Below, one piece after another: positions 1 to 9,905 of a stretch of 38,416 nucleotides of DNA (positions within the stretch are counted from its first letter, which is position 1; each line of letters opens with the position of its first letter). Source of the DNA: Chara braunii (lineage: Eukaryota; Streptophyta; Charophyceae; Charales; Characeae). A program made the translations under genes and the position numbers. The DNA lies in NCBI GenBank assembly GCA_003427395.1, contig BFEA01000707.1:182940-221355 (forward strand), written 5' to 3'. Below the pieces are notes generated by a model. It was given only the letters and a program-made list of their open reading frames with translations, ran no database searches and had not been told where the DNA came from.

Positions 1-33
<33 letters not shown>
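1..33. repeat. (TG)n microsatellite at window edge
   Basis: Pure alternating TG for 33 bases at the very start of the window. It may extend beyond the window. Confidence 0.95.
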
Positions 34-34
<1 letters not shown>

Positions 35-727
35 GTTATGTTCGCTGTACACAGCTCCACAAGGAAAAGCATGACTGTGCCGCTCTGTTTCGTTAGACTT
101 TCAGCGACTCATCAGGAGGTTGAATCTCAACAGTCTGCCCAGGATGCATTTGACTGATCGATAAGGACTCGCCATGTCCCCCAGACTTAGTGATACCCCT
201 GAGAAAAGTGGTCGACTTTACTCCCACCAACCCTGCAATCATAGTGTGTGTGGGTGTGAGAGAGAGAGAGAGAGAGTTGGTGAGCAGACATTGCTTGGAG
301 AATCAGGGGGGGGGTCCTTCTTCTTGCTCTTTTATTGTTTTGTGTTCTTGACTTCCTCGTTGATGTTGCGGGAAGAAGTGGCAGTATGCTGATTGGGTAT
401 GTGCTGATTGGGTATATCATGCATGATTTTGTGGGGTGGGGCATTGTGGGGGTCAATTGACATTCCGTTTGTCGGGTTTATCATGCAGGAGCTTCAGTCG
501 ATGAACATTGTTCCAAGGTTGACACTGGCAGAAGCTTAGCAGTTTTGCGCTCTGGAGGGGGATGGCACCTGGAAGAACAGGAGGGGTGAAAGACAGAGAG
601 AGAGGGGGAGGCTATGACGGTCGGCAAACAGATGAGCTCTGTGCAGTCCATGTTGTTTCCATTTCTCGATGTGATGGATCACCTTTTGCTTGCCTGTTGC
701 TGAAAACCAAGGAAGGAATGTGATGTG
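34..727. other. No recognisable gene
   Basis: I see no coding signal here. The stretch holds a short (AG)n run near 257-274 and a G run near 307-315. The small open frames are low-complexity and resemble no family I know. Confidence 0.5.
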
Positions 728-889
728 GGAGAATCGGAAGTGAGTTCATTTCTTCGTTAGAAGGGACCCGTATAGGAAAAGCAATGGAGGGAGGAGAAGG
801 GGAGAGATGTAGGAGAATCTGAAGTGAGTTCATTTCTTCATTAGAAGGGACCCGTATAGGAAGCAATGGAGGGAGGAGAAGGGGAGAGT
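728..889. repeat. 84-bp tandem duplication
   Basis: Two head-to-tail copies begin at 728 and 812, each starting GGAGAATC and ending in a GGAGGGAGGAGAAGGGGAGAG purine tract. They differ by a few substitutions and a small indel, so the duplication is recent. No gene is involved. Confidence 0.85.
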
Positions 890-1716
890 GTAACGATACC
901 AATTATTGGTGGAGGCAGGAGAGCGGTTAGCTCCTCTATCGACTTCCGGTTTTCAAATTTTGCAGAATGTGTCATTTGGGAGGTGGGTTCTTTGGACTGA
1001 ATTGCAGCGTGAGTGTAGCGGTTCATGGCTTATGTGTGCGCTTAAGTTACGAGTGTTGTGGCTGGCTTAAATGGTAGAACCCTGCAACTGCTAATCCACA
1101 AAATGAGAGGCCGATTTGTGCCCGTTCACACTGCTGTACGTACTTAGACACTTGCCACCTGTCTAAAAATGGTGGTAATCGCAGAAGTGCTGACGCTTGA
1201 AGGGGTACTCAGTATTTACTATTTACTATTTACAGAGTCGACGTACCTGCAGAGGGCCCAGCTTCCCAGAAGTTTCAATTGCTGAGGGTGCCACTTAGCT
1301 GGCAGTGGCGGCTGCAAGAGTGTGTGTGACAGAGTCAGAGGAGTTGCAGCAATGAGCTGTGGCTTTTGTAAAAGTGAGTTTTGTACGCTATTTGCAAAAT
1401 CGAGCCGGAAACCTTAGAGGTTATAGAAAAGGAAAAGGGTTATGGGTGCCAACTTGTTAAGTTGTTCTAACAGTGCTAAGTAGCAGGGGTTATTGCGAGG
1501 GCTGACGCAGGACCCTTGATTGGATGCAACTTTCCTTGAGAGTGGAGATCACCTACCTGCGAGAGGGTCCAGTATGACCCGTCCTTCCTCCGACTCCCGG
1601 CTCACTTCCATACATGCACTTCTATATATCCACTCTTCCCATGTATGTGACCGAGTCGCTATGCAAAAGTCTTCAGGGGGGAAAATCACCGAAGAACAGC
1701 GGCTTACTTTGCATAT
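890..1716. other. No recognisable gene
   Basis: Only short unconvincing open frames are visible and no RNA gene was recognised. An A/T-rich triplet run (TATTTACTATTTAC) lies near 1,212-1,230. Confidence 0.45.
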
Positions 1717-1717
1717 A

Positions 1718-1952
1718 CCCCCCCCCCCCCCACCCCCCTCACCTATTATCCTCCCTCCTCATGGTTGGAGAAATGTGGCGTATAGCCGTCATGCGTATAC
1801 CCCGCCCTATAATGGAGGTATCCTCCCACCTCATGGTGTCGTATACCCCCCGGCCGGGAATGAGGTGGTCATCCCTGCAAATCCTCCGAACCACAGGGAG
1901 GTATCCTCCCGGTCTCCTCCCTCCTCATGGTTGGAGAAAAAGTGGCATACGG
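1718..1952. repeat. Poly-C tract and duplicated CCTCCTCATGGTTGGAGAAA segment
   Basis: A run of 14 C (1,718-1,731) precedes a segment beginning near 1,750 that recurs near 1,917, about 167 bases downstream. Both copies continue into a degenerate GTGGC.TA word. Overlapping open frames here are proline-rich products of the C-rich repeat and I do not call a gene. Confidence 0.6.
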
Positions 1953-2544
1953 AACTGGTGGTCCTCAGGTCTCTGGTGCCAAGAATTGTGTGGGCGACAG
2001 ATCACTCTTACTTCACGGATACTTCGTAGTGGCAGCAGAGTGGACAACAGAGCTATGTCTACGCACATGCGAAACTACCCATGGCTCACAGCAGACAGTG
2101 GAGCTTTACGAAGAGTGGATGGATTTCTCGTTGAGTCCCGTCGGTCGAGTGGATGAAGCAGCAGCGGTCTTGTTTCCCATCCATAATCGCCACCCGTTGT
2201 TTGACGCACATTGTGAAATGGCACTGGAGCACGGGGAGTCGTCATATGTTGATTGGCGAGGGGAGGGAGGACAGCAAATAACTTTGTTAAAGCACCAGTA
2301 CACCACATATCGGCCCGCAGGTGTCAGCACGAAACCCGCACCACTTCGGAGGCTGACGATTTTTTTTTTTGAACGGCGGGCCTGGCCGCTCGGCGCCCCT
2401 GAGTTTTGCTTCTGGCAACAAAAACTTTCTGTGAGGCTGGGCCGTGTGCTAGCGGTTTAAGAGCTCTGGTGTGAAGGGCAGTTTCGCAATTGTCGTACAT
2501 GGATTGCAGAGGGGAGGGAGGACAGTAAGCAAGTAAGTAACTAT

Positions 2545-2594
2545 GTTAAGGCCTCTGGTGCAAAGTCTGGTTAAGGCCTCTGGTGCAAAGTCTG
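2545..2594. repeat. 25-bp perfect tandem duplication
   Basis: The 25-bp unit beginning GTTAAGGCCTCTGG occurs at 2,545-2,569 and immediately again at 2,570-2,594 without mismatch. Just upstream, a GAGGGGAGGGAGGACAG word near 2,510 also occurs near 2,258, indicating a further diverged local duplication. Confidence 0.9.
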
Positions 2595-2599
2595 GTTTC

Positions 2600-4240
2600 G
2601 GGAAGCAAGAGCTATGGATGCAATGAACTCGATGATTGCTGGTGATGAGCAGCAAAGGTATATACTATATATTAAATACAGAGTGGAGGAACCAGCAGTC
2701 TGGTGCACTCCTACCTGTGGTAATCTCTGAGTTTCACCCGCACGGTGAAATGTTAAGATGAGCCAACCACAGGGAGTTATCGTTCATACCATACATCGAC
2801 TGGAATGACCTTACGGGACCTAGATTCCCTCAACCCAGTGCAGAGGACAGTGTTGAAGAGGCAGATCTATGACACTGTGAAGTGAAAGCTCATGATCATC
2901 AGCGATGACCGGCAGAGCTAGACACTTGAGCGGACGAAGGCCCGATCTGATCGGTGCAGTCTTAACCAGTCTGTGAGCATGCCAGTCGAAGAAGGAGCAG
3001 ACTGGTGTGCTCATTACCTGCTTCTCAGACCTGCCTACACAGACAAGCCAGAGAGGAAGATAAGGTACAAGGAAGGATAGAGAATTACGTTCATCTTTTC
3101 GTCTTTCTTTTTTGCCACGCATTTTGCCAATCGAGTTCCCAGTCCTGCGGGATTCTGATCCGCATTAAGTGTTAATTGACATCACAGCACTTACGAGTCA
3201 CGACCGAGTTTAGATGCGCAACCGCATGCTATGCTTGTGCACAGGCAGGCCTTCGGCTTCGCCCACTTCGTGTCCTGAGGTTGCCTGGGGTTTTCTCCAT
3301 GATGGCATGGAAGAGGAGGACGGGGAGGAAATGTATTATGAAGCCAAGTGTCCCGTCTCAGCAGGCAGGCACTGCAGAAGGAGGCATACAAGTACCAGAC
3401 CCCTTAGTCCCTTCGATCTGGGACGGATCTCGGACAGCAGGTAGTCAAAGAGGAGGAACAGTATAGGAAGCCGTGAAGAAGATTCGCCATTATGTCGACG
3501 AGCTGACAGACTGATGTTATAACCTGTCGGTCCCTTTTCTACGGAAGATGTGTTGAGAAGATGGATTGGGTGCAGCACTTTTTTTTCGTGATACAGGCGG
3601 ACCAGTGATGAGCAGTAGGTGGCCTCGTTGCTACTCAAGCGGTGATCTTCAGCAAGACCTTGTAATGAACGAAATGACGGGAACATAGGACAGGTTGGTA
3701 GGTTGGCCAACCCGTCGTCGTCAGGTTCAAAATGGTCCTCGATATGTCCTACTTGTATGTCTGTGGGATCTCATGGTATGGCTGGTCTGATCAAGATGGT
3801 TGGTTGCCTCCCACCCATCAAGTGTTTTCCGAAGTTGGCCAACCCGGGCCCTCGTCTTGGTTTTCAGGAGGGTCCTTGGTGTGTCTTATTTTTATGTCGT
3901 ACGGGATGCGACTCATTGGAAGATGTGCCCTCTCAACTTCCATGTGATAGTAAAGCCTAATACGTCTTTCAGCCTAATACATTTTTCAAGGTTTCATGTG
4001 GGTGCCCTATTTTTATGTCTGCGGGATCCGAGGGGCGTGACAGATCCGATCAACATGTTTGGTTGCCCACCCGTCAAGCGTTTTGCTGAGTGCTCATGTA
4101 TACATTTGTGGAGTAGGTGGGTAGCGCTTTGCAGTCCAGCTTGCATTCATGTGGACGTCTGAGAAGGAATGATAATTAGTGTGTGTTGGCTGAACTTCGG
4201 ACCATTCAGATATTCTCAAATGGCAATCAATTTTCAAGGA
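2600..4240. other. No recognisable gene
   Basis: Both strands carry only short overlapping open frames without recognisable domains. A degenerate repeat around AAGCGTTTT, CCACCCATCAAG and ATTTTTATGTC words occurs two or three times between 3,700 and 4,090, suggesting an old local duplication. Confidence 0.45.
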
Positions 4241-4366
4241 CGAAGAAAGGAGGAGGGAGGAAGTAGGAAAGACGGAGGAAAGAGGGAGGAAGGAGGGAGG
4301 AAGGAGGGAGGTGGGAGGGAGGTGGGAGGGAGGTGGGAGGAAGGAGGAAGGAGGAAGGAGGGGAGA
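4232..4366. repeat. Homopurine (GGA/GGGA)n tract
   Basis: The plus strand is almost entirely A and G for about 130 bases, built from GGAGGAAG and GGGAGGT units. Such mirror-rich purine tracts can form triplex DNA, but no function is implied. Confidence 0.85.
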
Positions 4367-4650
4367 GGCACTCATGAGATGCAGTATGGGTGCTCCTTCA
4401 CATATGTTAGATCTGGGCCTTGTTCGTCCTTTGGTTTCTTGCTTATTCTCTTCTCCTTATTGGCTATCTATCCTTTGCTTTGGTTGTTGGTTCTCTCTTT
4501 TCTTTTTTTTTCCTTTTTCTTTTTTTCCCCTTCCATCTCCCCCGTCCATGTTTCTTCTGTGCATTGGTTTTTGGTTCATGGACTACCAGCTCACATTTAT
4601 TTTCAGGTGTCTACTTTTGCCTGCCTTTCTCCTCTCACTGCTTGAACTTT

Positions 4651-4873
4651 GAAGATTAGGTTGGTCTTCGGGACGTGCGTTGAAAATTGAAATTGGAATG
4701 AATCCGAATGATACAGAGAAGATTAACATGGCCCTTGGTCTTCGGGACGTGCGTTGAAAATTGAAATTGGAATGAATCCGAATGATACAGAGAAGATTAA
4801 CATGGCCCCTGGTCTTCGGGACGTGCGTTGAAAATTGAACTTGGATAGACACACATAAATCGAGAAACGGTAA
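4651..4873 (+). ncRNA. U6: U6 snRNA-derived tandem array (pseudogene)
   Basis: U6 snRNA is the catalytic-core RNA of the spliceosome and is normally about 100 nt. Here its 5' part (CTTCGGGAC 5' stem-loop, AAATTGGAA, then GATACAGAGAAGATTA and CATGGCCC) is repeated with an exact 74-bp period beginning at 4,663 and 4,737. A third copy starting at 4,811 keeps the 5' stem-loop and jumps into a U6-like 3' part (CTTGGATAGACACACATAAATCGAGAAACGGT region, 4,840-4,873). A partial unit precedes the first copy at 4,651. The ACAGAGA box is intact at 4,713-4,719 and 4,787-4,793. No upstream element or TATA box of plant U6 promoters is evident and no terminal T run follows, so this is a rearranged pseudogene rather than a working gene. 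Resemblance to U6 is judged by eye from known plant U6. Confidence 0.85.
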
Positions 4874-4882
4874 AGAACGAAT

Positions 4883-4905
4883 GGGGGGGGGGGGGGGGGG
4901 GGGGG
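4883..4905. repeat. Poly-G run (23 nt)
   Basis: Twenty-three consecutive G residues lie just after the U6-derived array. The length may be inaccurate because homopolymers are error-prone in assembly. Confidence 0.9.
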
Positions 4906-4909
4906 AAGG

Positions 4910-5417
4910 GGAGGTAAGAACTGTTTGGGTGAAACTAGTCTTATTTCAACAAAATGCTAACCTTTTTTCATGAGTCGTTGGCCAGTTTTTCCTGTTAGCC
5001 AAAAGTGATTGAAGAATTTACAGTTAATTGGCAATGATTATTTTGCCGAAATGGAATTGAATTAATAATTTACTACTTTTTGCAAAGAACCAGTATGTGA
5101 GAGCACGCAAATTCCGAGGAAGAGCGCAATGATGCAAAACATTCGAGGTGCAAGACCTCAATGAAGACCGGTCATGAGTTGGTCAAGCTGAAAGCAGAAT
5201 GACAAAGCCAAAAAGCGCGCGCACCAATCCAAGAACGCACCGAACACTGAAGCCTGTTGATAAGGAAAGGCTGGAATGCCCTCTTCATGCCGCCAACAAT
5301 CAATACAACAACATAGTAAAAGCCCTAGCTATGCTGTACTGTATGAGAGCGACTACTTGGTTCCATCTTTTCATCCTGCCTGACATTGACCATTTATGGC
5401 AACACGGCTATTGATTC
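4910..5417. other. No recognisable gene
   Basis: AT-rich at first, then mixed. One short plus-strand open frame (5,199-5,414) has no recognisable domain and I do not call it a gene. Confidence 0.4.
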
Positions 5418-5763
5418 TTAAACCACCAGTACTTGGCCCAGCTGTCGGCCGTGGAAAAAAGTCGAGTAGAAACGTTTCTAGTCGGATGAATTTGGGCGCG
5501 CCTGTAGTAGCCCGTACGTTTCTTAAAATCGTGGCATGTTAACGGGCACGGCTCTAGGAAGTACTGGTGGTTTAAACAACAAAACTTCCAGTTCAGCAGT
5601 ACAGGCAGAAAAAAAGTAGAGTAGAAACATTTCTAGTCGGATGAATTTGGGCGTGCCTGTAGTAGCCCGTACGTTTCCTAAAATTGTGGCATGTTAACGG
5701 GCACGGCTCTAGGAAGTGCTGGTGGTTTAAACAACAAAACTTCCAGTTCAGAAGAACAGGCAG
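5418..5763. repeat. 155-bp tandem duplication with a 16-bp inverted arm
   Basis: Two direct copies (5,454-5,608 and 5,609-5,763) share long identical blocks, including TAGTCGGATGAATTTGGGCG and GCATGTTAACGGGCACGGC. A 16-bp sequence at 5,418-5,433 (TTAAACCACCAGTACT) is the exact reverse complement of 5,560-5,575, giving an inverted pair around most of the first copy. The second copy carries one change in the arm. The arrangement could be a small foldback element or a local rearrangement; no protein gene is evident. Confidence 0.8.
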
Positions 5764-6039
5764 ACCATTGACCGTCAAGGACATCAGGCGAGGCCTAGAT
5801 TCCCTCGTTCCAAGAGCGAATCATCTTCCCAAAGTGACGGTCCATGTTTTTGACTTTCCATGCTTCTATTCTTCCGCTGACCTAAGGCTGCTTACGAAGA
5901 AGACTTCGTGCAGTTATGAATACATCCAGGCATGCCACAGGCATGTCGGACGCTGCAGGACGCACGGTGCTTTGCCACCTCTGGTTGATTCGAACCCCTC
6001 CCCCCACCGGACCCCCGGGCCCCCGCCCCTGGGGCTAGA

Positions 6040-6085
6040 CAATGGTCCGGACTCGATTGGTGCACCCATGAGATGCTGAAGTTCA
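6040..6085 (+). repeat. tRNA-like A-box repeat, diverged copy
   Basis: Begins CAATGG and aligns with the copy at 6,204 through GATTGGTGCACCCATGAG and ATGCTGAAG. It is the most diverged of three copies. A sequence just upstream (near 5,984-5,999) reads GGGGTTCGAATCAACC on the minus strand, which fits a pol III B-box. A SINE relation is inferred only. Confidence 0.35.
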
Positions 6086-6203
6086 GAAGATTGAAGTAGG
6101 TGATTGAAACAGAATAGGTCTTAATTGCCTGGCCGGTCAGTTTGATGATGATTTCCCAAGGGCACCGGCATTTTTTTCAAAAGAATGAATGTTGACCAAA
6201 CAC

Positions 6204-6249
6204 CAATGGACCTAGCTCAGTTGGCGCACTCGTGAATGAACTGCTGAAA
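6204..6249 (+). repeat. tRNA-like A-box repeat (possible SINE fragment)
   Basis: CAATGGACCTAGCTCAGTTGG contains a canonical pol III A-box (TAGCTCAGTTGG) as in the 5' half of tRNAs, followed by CGCACTCGTGAA and ACTGCTGAA. No anticodon arm or B-box follows before the nad4-like sequence, so it is not a tRNA gene. The same family recurs at 16,221-16,265 in reverse. Confidence 0.5.
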
Positions 6250-6312
6250 TACAAACCTTTTTAGAAGTTGTCAGATGGTTTAGCTATGATGGTTGCGTCA
6301 CTTGTACTTGCC

Positions 6313-6826
6313 ACGCTTCCTTACTCAAATATCAATTTTTATATAGGTCTAGATGGGATTTCTTTATTCTTTGTGGTGTTGACTACGTTCTTAATACCTA
6401 TTTGCATGTTAGTAGNTTTATTCTTTGTGGTGTTGACTACGTTCTTAATACCTATTTGCATGTTAGTAGGTTGGTCTAGTATTCAAAATTACAAGAAAGA
6501 GTACATGATAGTTTTTTTAGTTCTGGAAGCTTTCATGATTGCTGTGTTTTGCATGTTAGATCTTCTACTTTTTTACGTGTTCTTTGAAAGTGTTTTAATC
6601 CCTATGTTTATTATTATAGGGGTATGGGGTTCTAGACAGAGAAAAATATGAGCAGCACATCAGTTTTTCTTATATACTTTACTTGGATCCGTTTTCATGC
6701 TTTTAGCTATTTTATTGATTTTGTTTCAAACGGGAACCACTGATTTACAAATTTTATTAACAACAGAATTTAGCGAACGACGTCAAATATTGCTATGGAT
6801 TGCTTTTTTTGCATCTTTTGAGATGC
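6313..6826 (+). pseudogene. nad4: Mitochondrial nad4 fragment (NADH dehydrogenase subunit 4)
   Basis: Nad4 is a proton-pumping membrane subunit of respiratory complex I, encoded in plant mitochondria. Translation from about 6,313 gives typical Nad4 text: [43 protein letters not shown] and, beyond a stop, FFLYTLLGSVFMLLAILLI and FSERRQILLWIAFFASF. Roughly 150 internal residues are represented; both termini are absent. An unknown base at 6,416 separates two identical 53-bp copies (6,363-6,415 and 6,417-6,469), which looks like an unmerged assembly join. A TGA at 6,649-6,651 stands where Nad4 has Arg, and the following His replaces the usual Tyr. Resemblance ends after the FASF residues near 6,825. 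It is most simply a nuclear mitochondrial insertion; RNA editing or misassembled true mitochondrial DNA are alternatives. Confidence 0.88.
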
Positions 6827-7690
6827 ATGCAAGAGTAATCACAAAGGACACGAAGTACATGATTGCTACAATTCCGGCGCCTAGATACATATTTATTTTG
6901 TGTAACAATAGAATACATGATCTATAATGCATATTATAAATACTAACAATGTATATTCTAAATAATAAATACTGTATTACATAGTATAAGAATATTCACA
7001 TTGAAGTATAGAAGGAATTTCTATTTATGTATTATAAAAGAGCAATAATTCCATCAATATCAATTCATTAAAATAGTCATTACATAATAATGATAATAAA
7101 TCATACAAATTAATGAAATCATCAATAAAATAGACTATCAGAAAATAATATATGTATATGCATATATATTATACATAAATAATATATATCTAAGATATAC
7201 TATACAATAATACTACGCAATAAATTTATATACAATGAATTGAAAGATTGAAGGCGGGTAACGAGAATCGAACTCGTATCAACATTCTGCCATTGAACCA
7301 TACCCGCAAAATCTATTAAAAAATTGGTATCTAGCAATTATACAGTAAATTCAATAATATAATAATTATACGTGTAAATAGTTACTATCTGCCAAATATA
7401 TATATATATATATTTGACGATATATATATATATGGCAAGAAGAAAAGAAAAAAATGAATGATTTTTACTTTAAAAGTAGGTGATTCAATTTCATTTTCTC
7501 CAATGAATATTAATTGAAATTTTAATAGAATACAGTTTTTTCAACAAGCGAATAAATCAATCGTATTATAACAAAAAGAGAAAAATACGTTACATTTAAA
7601 TACAAAAAACACAATGATTCAATGGAATTAAAAATGATTTCTCTAAAATATATAAATAAAGTAAATAAATAGACAAATCAATTAGATCAG
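6827..7690. other. AT-rich, organelle-like non-coding DNA
   Basis: Strikingly AT-rich compared with both flanks, with (TA)n runs near 7,395-7,430. Composition and its position next to nad4 and the tRNA-like element suggest an organellar spacer or intron. I see no protein gene. Composition changes back at about 7,700. Confidence 0.5.
7254..7307 (-). tRNA. Organellar tRNA-Gly-like sequence lacking the anticodon arm
   Basis: On the minus strand the 7-bp acceptor arms pair perfectly (GCGGGTA with TACCCGC). There is a D-arm (GTTC/GAAT with AATGGCA loop) and a perfect 5-bp T-arm (ACGAG/CTCGT) with the loop TTCGATT. Between the D-arm and T-arm only GTTGAT remains, where a tRNA needs a 17-nt anticodon arm. 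Total length is 54 nt against about 71. The arms resemble organellar trnG, but without an anticodon the identity is not certain. It is a pseudogene, unless an intron or editing restores the arm. Confidence 0.7.
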
Positions 7691-7929
7691 TAATTAATGA
7701 AATTTTATCTTGAGTGGCACCCGGTTGGTATTGCCACACGGTTGTCCACGGGGAGAATCCTGCCAAACCTTATTCCTCCTTCGAATTCATACTCTAACCA
7801 CATCTCCCACTTCCGCCGTTGACCTGCTCCCATCTCCGGAAATGAAAGCAGACATCGTCGCGTGCACCCATGAAGGAACTGTTGGAATATGTACCACTTT
7901 AAAAGTGGTTGGATGTGGGCATCAGTAGT

Positions 7930-8010
7930 GATATCTCAAGGGTCATTACCCTTTCGAAAAAGTTAACAATGACATCTCAAGGCCATTGACCTTTCGAAAA
8001 AGTTAAAAAA
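7930..8010. repeat. 40-bp tandem duplication
   Basis: Two adjacent copies (7,930-7,970 and 7,971-8,010) share ATCTCAAGG and CCTTTCGAAAAAGTTAA blocks. A 7-bp inverted repeat (ACCACTT/AAGTGGT) lies just upstream near 7,893-7,909. Confidence 0.8.
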
Positions 8011-8170
8011 CGTAGACCAAACAAACTTGTTGTGGGCAGGTACAGTCTTTAGAGAATTTTAGAGCGTTTTGTTAGGGTCCTTAGGGATTCCGGGGGTTTT
8101 GAGCATTCAACGGATTTATCGAAGCCAGGTGATGGCCCTGGTATTTCAAATGACTTGTATAATTCAATAT

Positions 8171-8225
8171 GGGACGCTGGGCCCGGTTCCCAGCACGTGC
8201 TGCTCCCCATGAATAGACTGGAGCA
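8171..8225 (+). repeat. 55-bp dispersed repeat, copy 1
   Basis: Matches 32,975-33,029 at 50 of 55 positions in the same orientation, and all five differences are transitions. It contains CTGGG...CCCAG and a perfect 12-bp palindrome CAGCACGTGCTG (8,191-8,202). The second copy lies upstream of the PLE coding region, so this may mark another PLE-related remnant. Confidence 0.75.
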
Positions 8226-9905
8226 AAAAGTCCAGGCAGCGGCCGATGAGCTGACAAGATAGTTAGCCCTTCCAGTGGACAGCCAGTGTGATTGCAAAAG
8301 TAGATCTTTGGGGAAGTTGGGAGTCCCACTGGCTGATGCCTCTCCTCTCCTCTCCCTTTGGGCAAGAAGACTAGACCCCCAAGGTTCACCACGTGGGTGC
8401 AGAACGAGGTTTCTATCCGCAGTGAGTGCATGGAACTCCGCTGATACAGGAGCCCATAAAAGTTAAGACCTGAGCTGAAGTCCCAATTGAAATAGATGAG
8501 TGAACCCAACTCTCAAGATGATATCTCAAGGCTGCTAGAAAGAAGAAAAAAGATGTTGAAAACCTTAAGCACCAATACATCTGAGTCGTCCTTTCCTGAT
8601 GCTCAATTTCACTCACCCCCGTACTCAATTCAACCCAGGGAGCATACGGTGGAACCGGTAAACCATTTAAATCTCTTTTCGAATGGGGCAGAGGGTGCGT
8701 AGTACCTACCACACTTTGCACCTACCAGCAGAGGGGAAGGAGCCTAAATTGACGGACTTGGACCGTGAAACCAAGCACGTCGGCGCTGACGTCGCAGACT
8801 TGAGAGTTCAGGACACTTCTTCGTGTGTTGTACGCTCGACGAACTATCCGCAGGGTTTGGCCTGCTAGCACCTCAGACTTTGTAGTCTCTGGTCAGTTGA
8901 AGAACCTGATAGACGGCCCGCAGATTTCGGGGCAAGATTACTTGAAACCCTGTCCGTTTAGGCATGAAATTGTCGATTATGATTTACAGGATTGAAGCTC
9001 CCATCGTAACTCCAAAAATAACACAACAATTTCACGTACTGCGGCTATCCATGCGGAGACTTTTCTCGGGAAGGCCCCCCACCCCAACATTCTCCCGACA
9101 AAAAACCACGCACCAATGTTGCAATGACAATGATCAAGTCGATTTCCTAGTTTAGCCTCTCGTGTGTTTACCGCAAAAAAATTGCTGGAGTCACTTTTGG
9201 CATTTCCTTCCTTATGTGATCCTTGTGTGCTGGATCACTGGCCCACTTTCCATCTCCCATCCCTTTCCATTGTCAGAACAGGTAAGCCTCTTCACGTCAA
9301 ATTAACTATTATAATATAGACCTACAATTCGCAAGAAATAAATCTTACTCTCCCTCTCTCGAGTCAGTCACGGTGGGGTATATCAAGGCAGTCATGCTCA
9401 TTGAATTGCTTGCTTTTCTAAATTCTATTCGTCTACTTCCCATGGTATTGCCATGGTTTTTTCTTTGTATAAAGAAGAACTTAACAGTTTCATCGTTACG
9501 AGCCAGTTTTTCTATAAACACTCGTGCACTTCAACTATTGGCCATGGAAAAAAATAGAGCACACCAATGTAGTAAAGGACGGTAAGGCATGTAGTGTAAA
9601 ATACGTTGAAGTATCAACATGAAGTTGCAGGTCAACTTGATGAGGGTGAAGCTACAATCTGCATGGTTAGAGGTGGCGTGGATGACATGTTTTCGAAGTA
9701 CTTCGCATTTCTACATAAATTTTGAATATCATAGTCAACGAAATTGGTGAAAAATCACGAAAAGAAAGCAACAAAAAAAAAAAAAGTAAAAAAAAAAGCT
9801 TCAATTAGATCGAATTTCATATTTCACACAATTTTTTTGGTTACGTGTATTTTATTTGACTTTGTGTTATTTTGTAATGATGTATAATAAAAAATAAGTG
9901 AAATT
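8226..9905. other. Uncharacterised region, no recognised gene
   Basis: Contains an unrecognised plus-strand open frame at 8,496-8,702 and others of 60-70 codons, none with visible domains. A splice-donor-like CAG|GTAAGC occurs near 9,280. Toward 9,770-9,900 the sequence becomes AT-rich with A runs. Confidence 0.35.

Noticed and set aside
1520-2460. Three overlapping plus-strand open frames of 169-180 codons.
   Set aside because: They overlap in different frames, are proline-rich from C tracts, and contain no known domain.
6268-6651. nad4 as a functional gene in this window.
   Set aside because: Both ends are missing, a TGA interrupts it, and nuclear-type repeats flank it.
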